Assembly (NCBI GenBank): GCA_017882835.1
Contig: JADGOU010000164.1
Span: 1 to 6,801, forward strand
From: Frankiaceae bacterium
GTDB lineage: Bacteria; Actinomycetota; Actinomycetes; JADGOU01
Reading direction: 5' to 3'
Length of the DNA: 6,801 nucleotides
Shown: one piece after another, positions 5,982 through 6,801 of the stretch
How positions within the stretch are numbered: the stretch's first letter is position 1
Layout of the letters: each line of letters starts with the position of its first letter
Made by a program: the position numbers and the translations under genes
The notes under the pieces: generated by a model
What the model was told of the DNA's origin: nothing
Database searches by the model: none
The model's input: only the letters and a program-made list of their open reading frames with translations

Positions 5982-6794
5982 TCACCCGGTCCGCCGGTCG
6001 GGGATGGCGTCGAGCAGCGGGGCGAGGGCCGCGATGTCACCGAGCGAGCGCAGCAAGTCGTTCAGGTGGGTGCAGGTCGAGGGACCCCACAGCTCCAGGC
6101 CGACGAAGTCGCGCAGCACGGCCACCCGCCGCCCGGCAACCCGCAGGGCACTGGCTGCGGCGACTGGGCACTCGGCGAAGGGCAGGGTGCGCGGCGTGGC
6201 CACCACTTGGTCGAGGACCAGGGTGGCGCGGTCCACCTCGGCGCGGACGCCGTACTCGTGGATCACCGTCTCGGCGCCGTCCGGGTCCACATGGCTGTCC
6301 CGGAACATGGCATCCACCGCCAAGCTGGCGCCGGTGTCGATCAGGTCCAGCCGACGGCGGCGGCGCATGCCGCGCGCCCCCAACGGCGCCATCTCGTGCC
6401 AGCTGAGCGGGTCGTCCACGGGCTCCAGGACCGGCGCCGACGGCGCTTCGATCGCCGGGGCGCTGCCGGTCTCGATCACCCGGCGCAACGGCTCACCGCC
6501 GGTGCGCCAGCCGGCGCACACGTTCGCCGGCGGATGCCCCCGTTCCAGGACCGGATGCTCGCCCCGCTCCACTGCCCGCAGCCGGGCGAACCCGGAGATG
6601 ATGGCGGCCACCGGGACCTCGTCGAGCAGCACGTGCAGCGGGGTGGCGGAGTTGCGATGCGTCGGCAGCAGCCGGACCACCGCGGTGCGCCAGCCGGCGC
6701 CGACGAACCGCCCGTTCAGCTCGGCCGCGGCCGACTCGGCCGGGACGGTGGTCAGGTCGCCGACCTGCCCATCGGAGTCGATCCGGGCGCTCAT
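5982..6794 (-). CDS. DUF2889 family protein
   Basis: From ATG 6792-6794 to TGA 5982-5984 this encodes 270 residues. The C-terminal part, about 130-265, matches DUF2889 as I recall it: basic entry MRRRRRLDLIDTG (143-155), DAMFRDSHVDPDG (161-173), HEYGVRAEVD (179-188), LPFAECP (204-210) with Cys209, and the closing CTHLNDLLRSL (241-251). Its biochemical role is not known to me. Residues 1-130 are a longer N-terminal region in which GWRT appears twice (34-37, 95-98), with LLDEVPVAAIISGFARLRAVE (56-76) between. No signal peptide or membrane helix is seen. The ATG lies 7 bp from the right edge and the frame is open across it, so an upstream start cannot be excluded. The gap to the GH1 ATG is 48 bp on the same strand, so the two are probably cotranscribed, with this gene first. 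Unlike GH1, this frame is intact. Confidence 0.85.
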   Translation of the reverse strand: MSARIDSDGQVGDLTTVPAESAAAELNGRFVGAGWRTAVVRLLPTHRNSATPLHVLLDEVPVAAIISGFARLRAVERGEHPVLERGHPPANVCAGWRTGGEPLRRVIETGSAPAIEAPSAPVLEPVDDPLSWHEMAPLGARGMRRRRRLDLIDTGASLAVDAMFRDSHVDPDGAETVIHEYGVRAEVDRATLVLDQVVATPRTLPFAECPVAAASALRVAGRRVAVLRDFVGLELWGPSTCTHLNDLLRSLGDIAALAPLLDAIPDRRTG

Positions 6795-6801
6795 CTCGCC
6801 G

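Overview
The window is very GC-rich (roughly 70% by eye), with strongly G/C-biased third codon positions, GTG starts and several genes lacking a clear Shine-Dalgarno sequence. This points to a high-GC actinobacterium (actinomycete). I cannot fix the genus. The layout looks chromosomal: no transposase, integrase, CRISPR, tRNA or rRNA was seen.

Layout, left to right. (1) 1-1218, minus strand: a secreted lipoprotein with a YVTN/YncE-type beta-propeller, whose last few codons lie beyond the left edge. (2) 1219-1350: a divergent promoter region with two short perfect palindromes and a plausible leaderless promoter for the next gene. (3) 1351-3390, plus: an intact S9 (prolyl oligopeptidase-type) serine peptidase with all catalytic residues. 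(4) 3391-3574: a convergent spacer with a four-unit direct-repeat array of about 27-29 bp period, plus an inverted copy that can form a large hairpin. (5) 3575-4126, minus: an unrecognised 183-residue protein built almost wholly of 9/18-residue amphipathic helical repeats. (6) 4127-4295: a divergent spacer with an 11-bp tandem repeat. (7) 4296-4538, plus: a very Arg-rich 80-residue protein with one hydrophobic segment. (8) 4584-5933, minus: a family 1 glycoside hydrolase (beta-glucosidase type) broken by six single-base frameshifts that sum to zero. (9) 5982-6794, minus: a DUF2889-family protein lying 46 bp upstream of the GH1 gene and probably in the same transcription unit.

The genes do not form one obvious pathway. 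The lipoprotein and the peptidase share a divergent control region, as do the helical-repeat protein and the small membrane protein, so each pair could be co-regulated. The features most worth a second look are the GH1 gene (six net-zero frameshifts, with Asp replacing Asn beside the acid/base Glu), the regular helical-repeat protein, and the repeat/hairpin cluster between the convergent genes. I found no convincing new multi-gene system.
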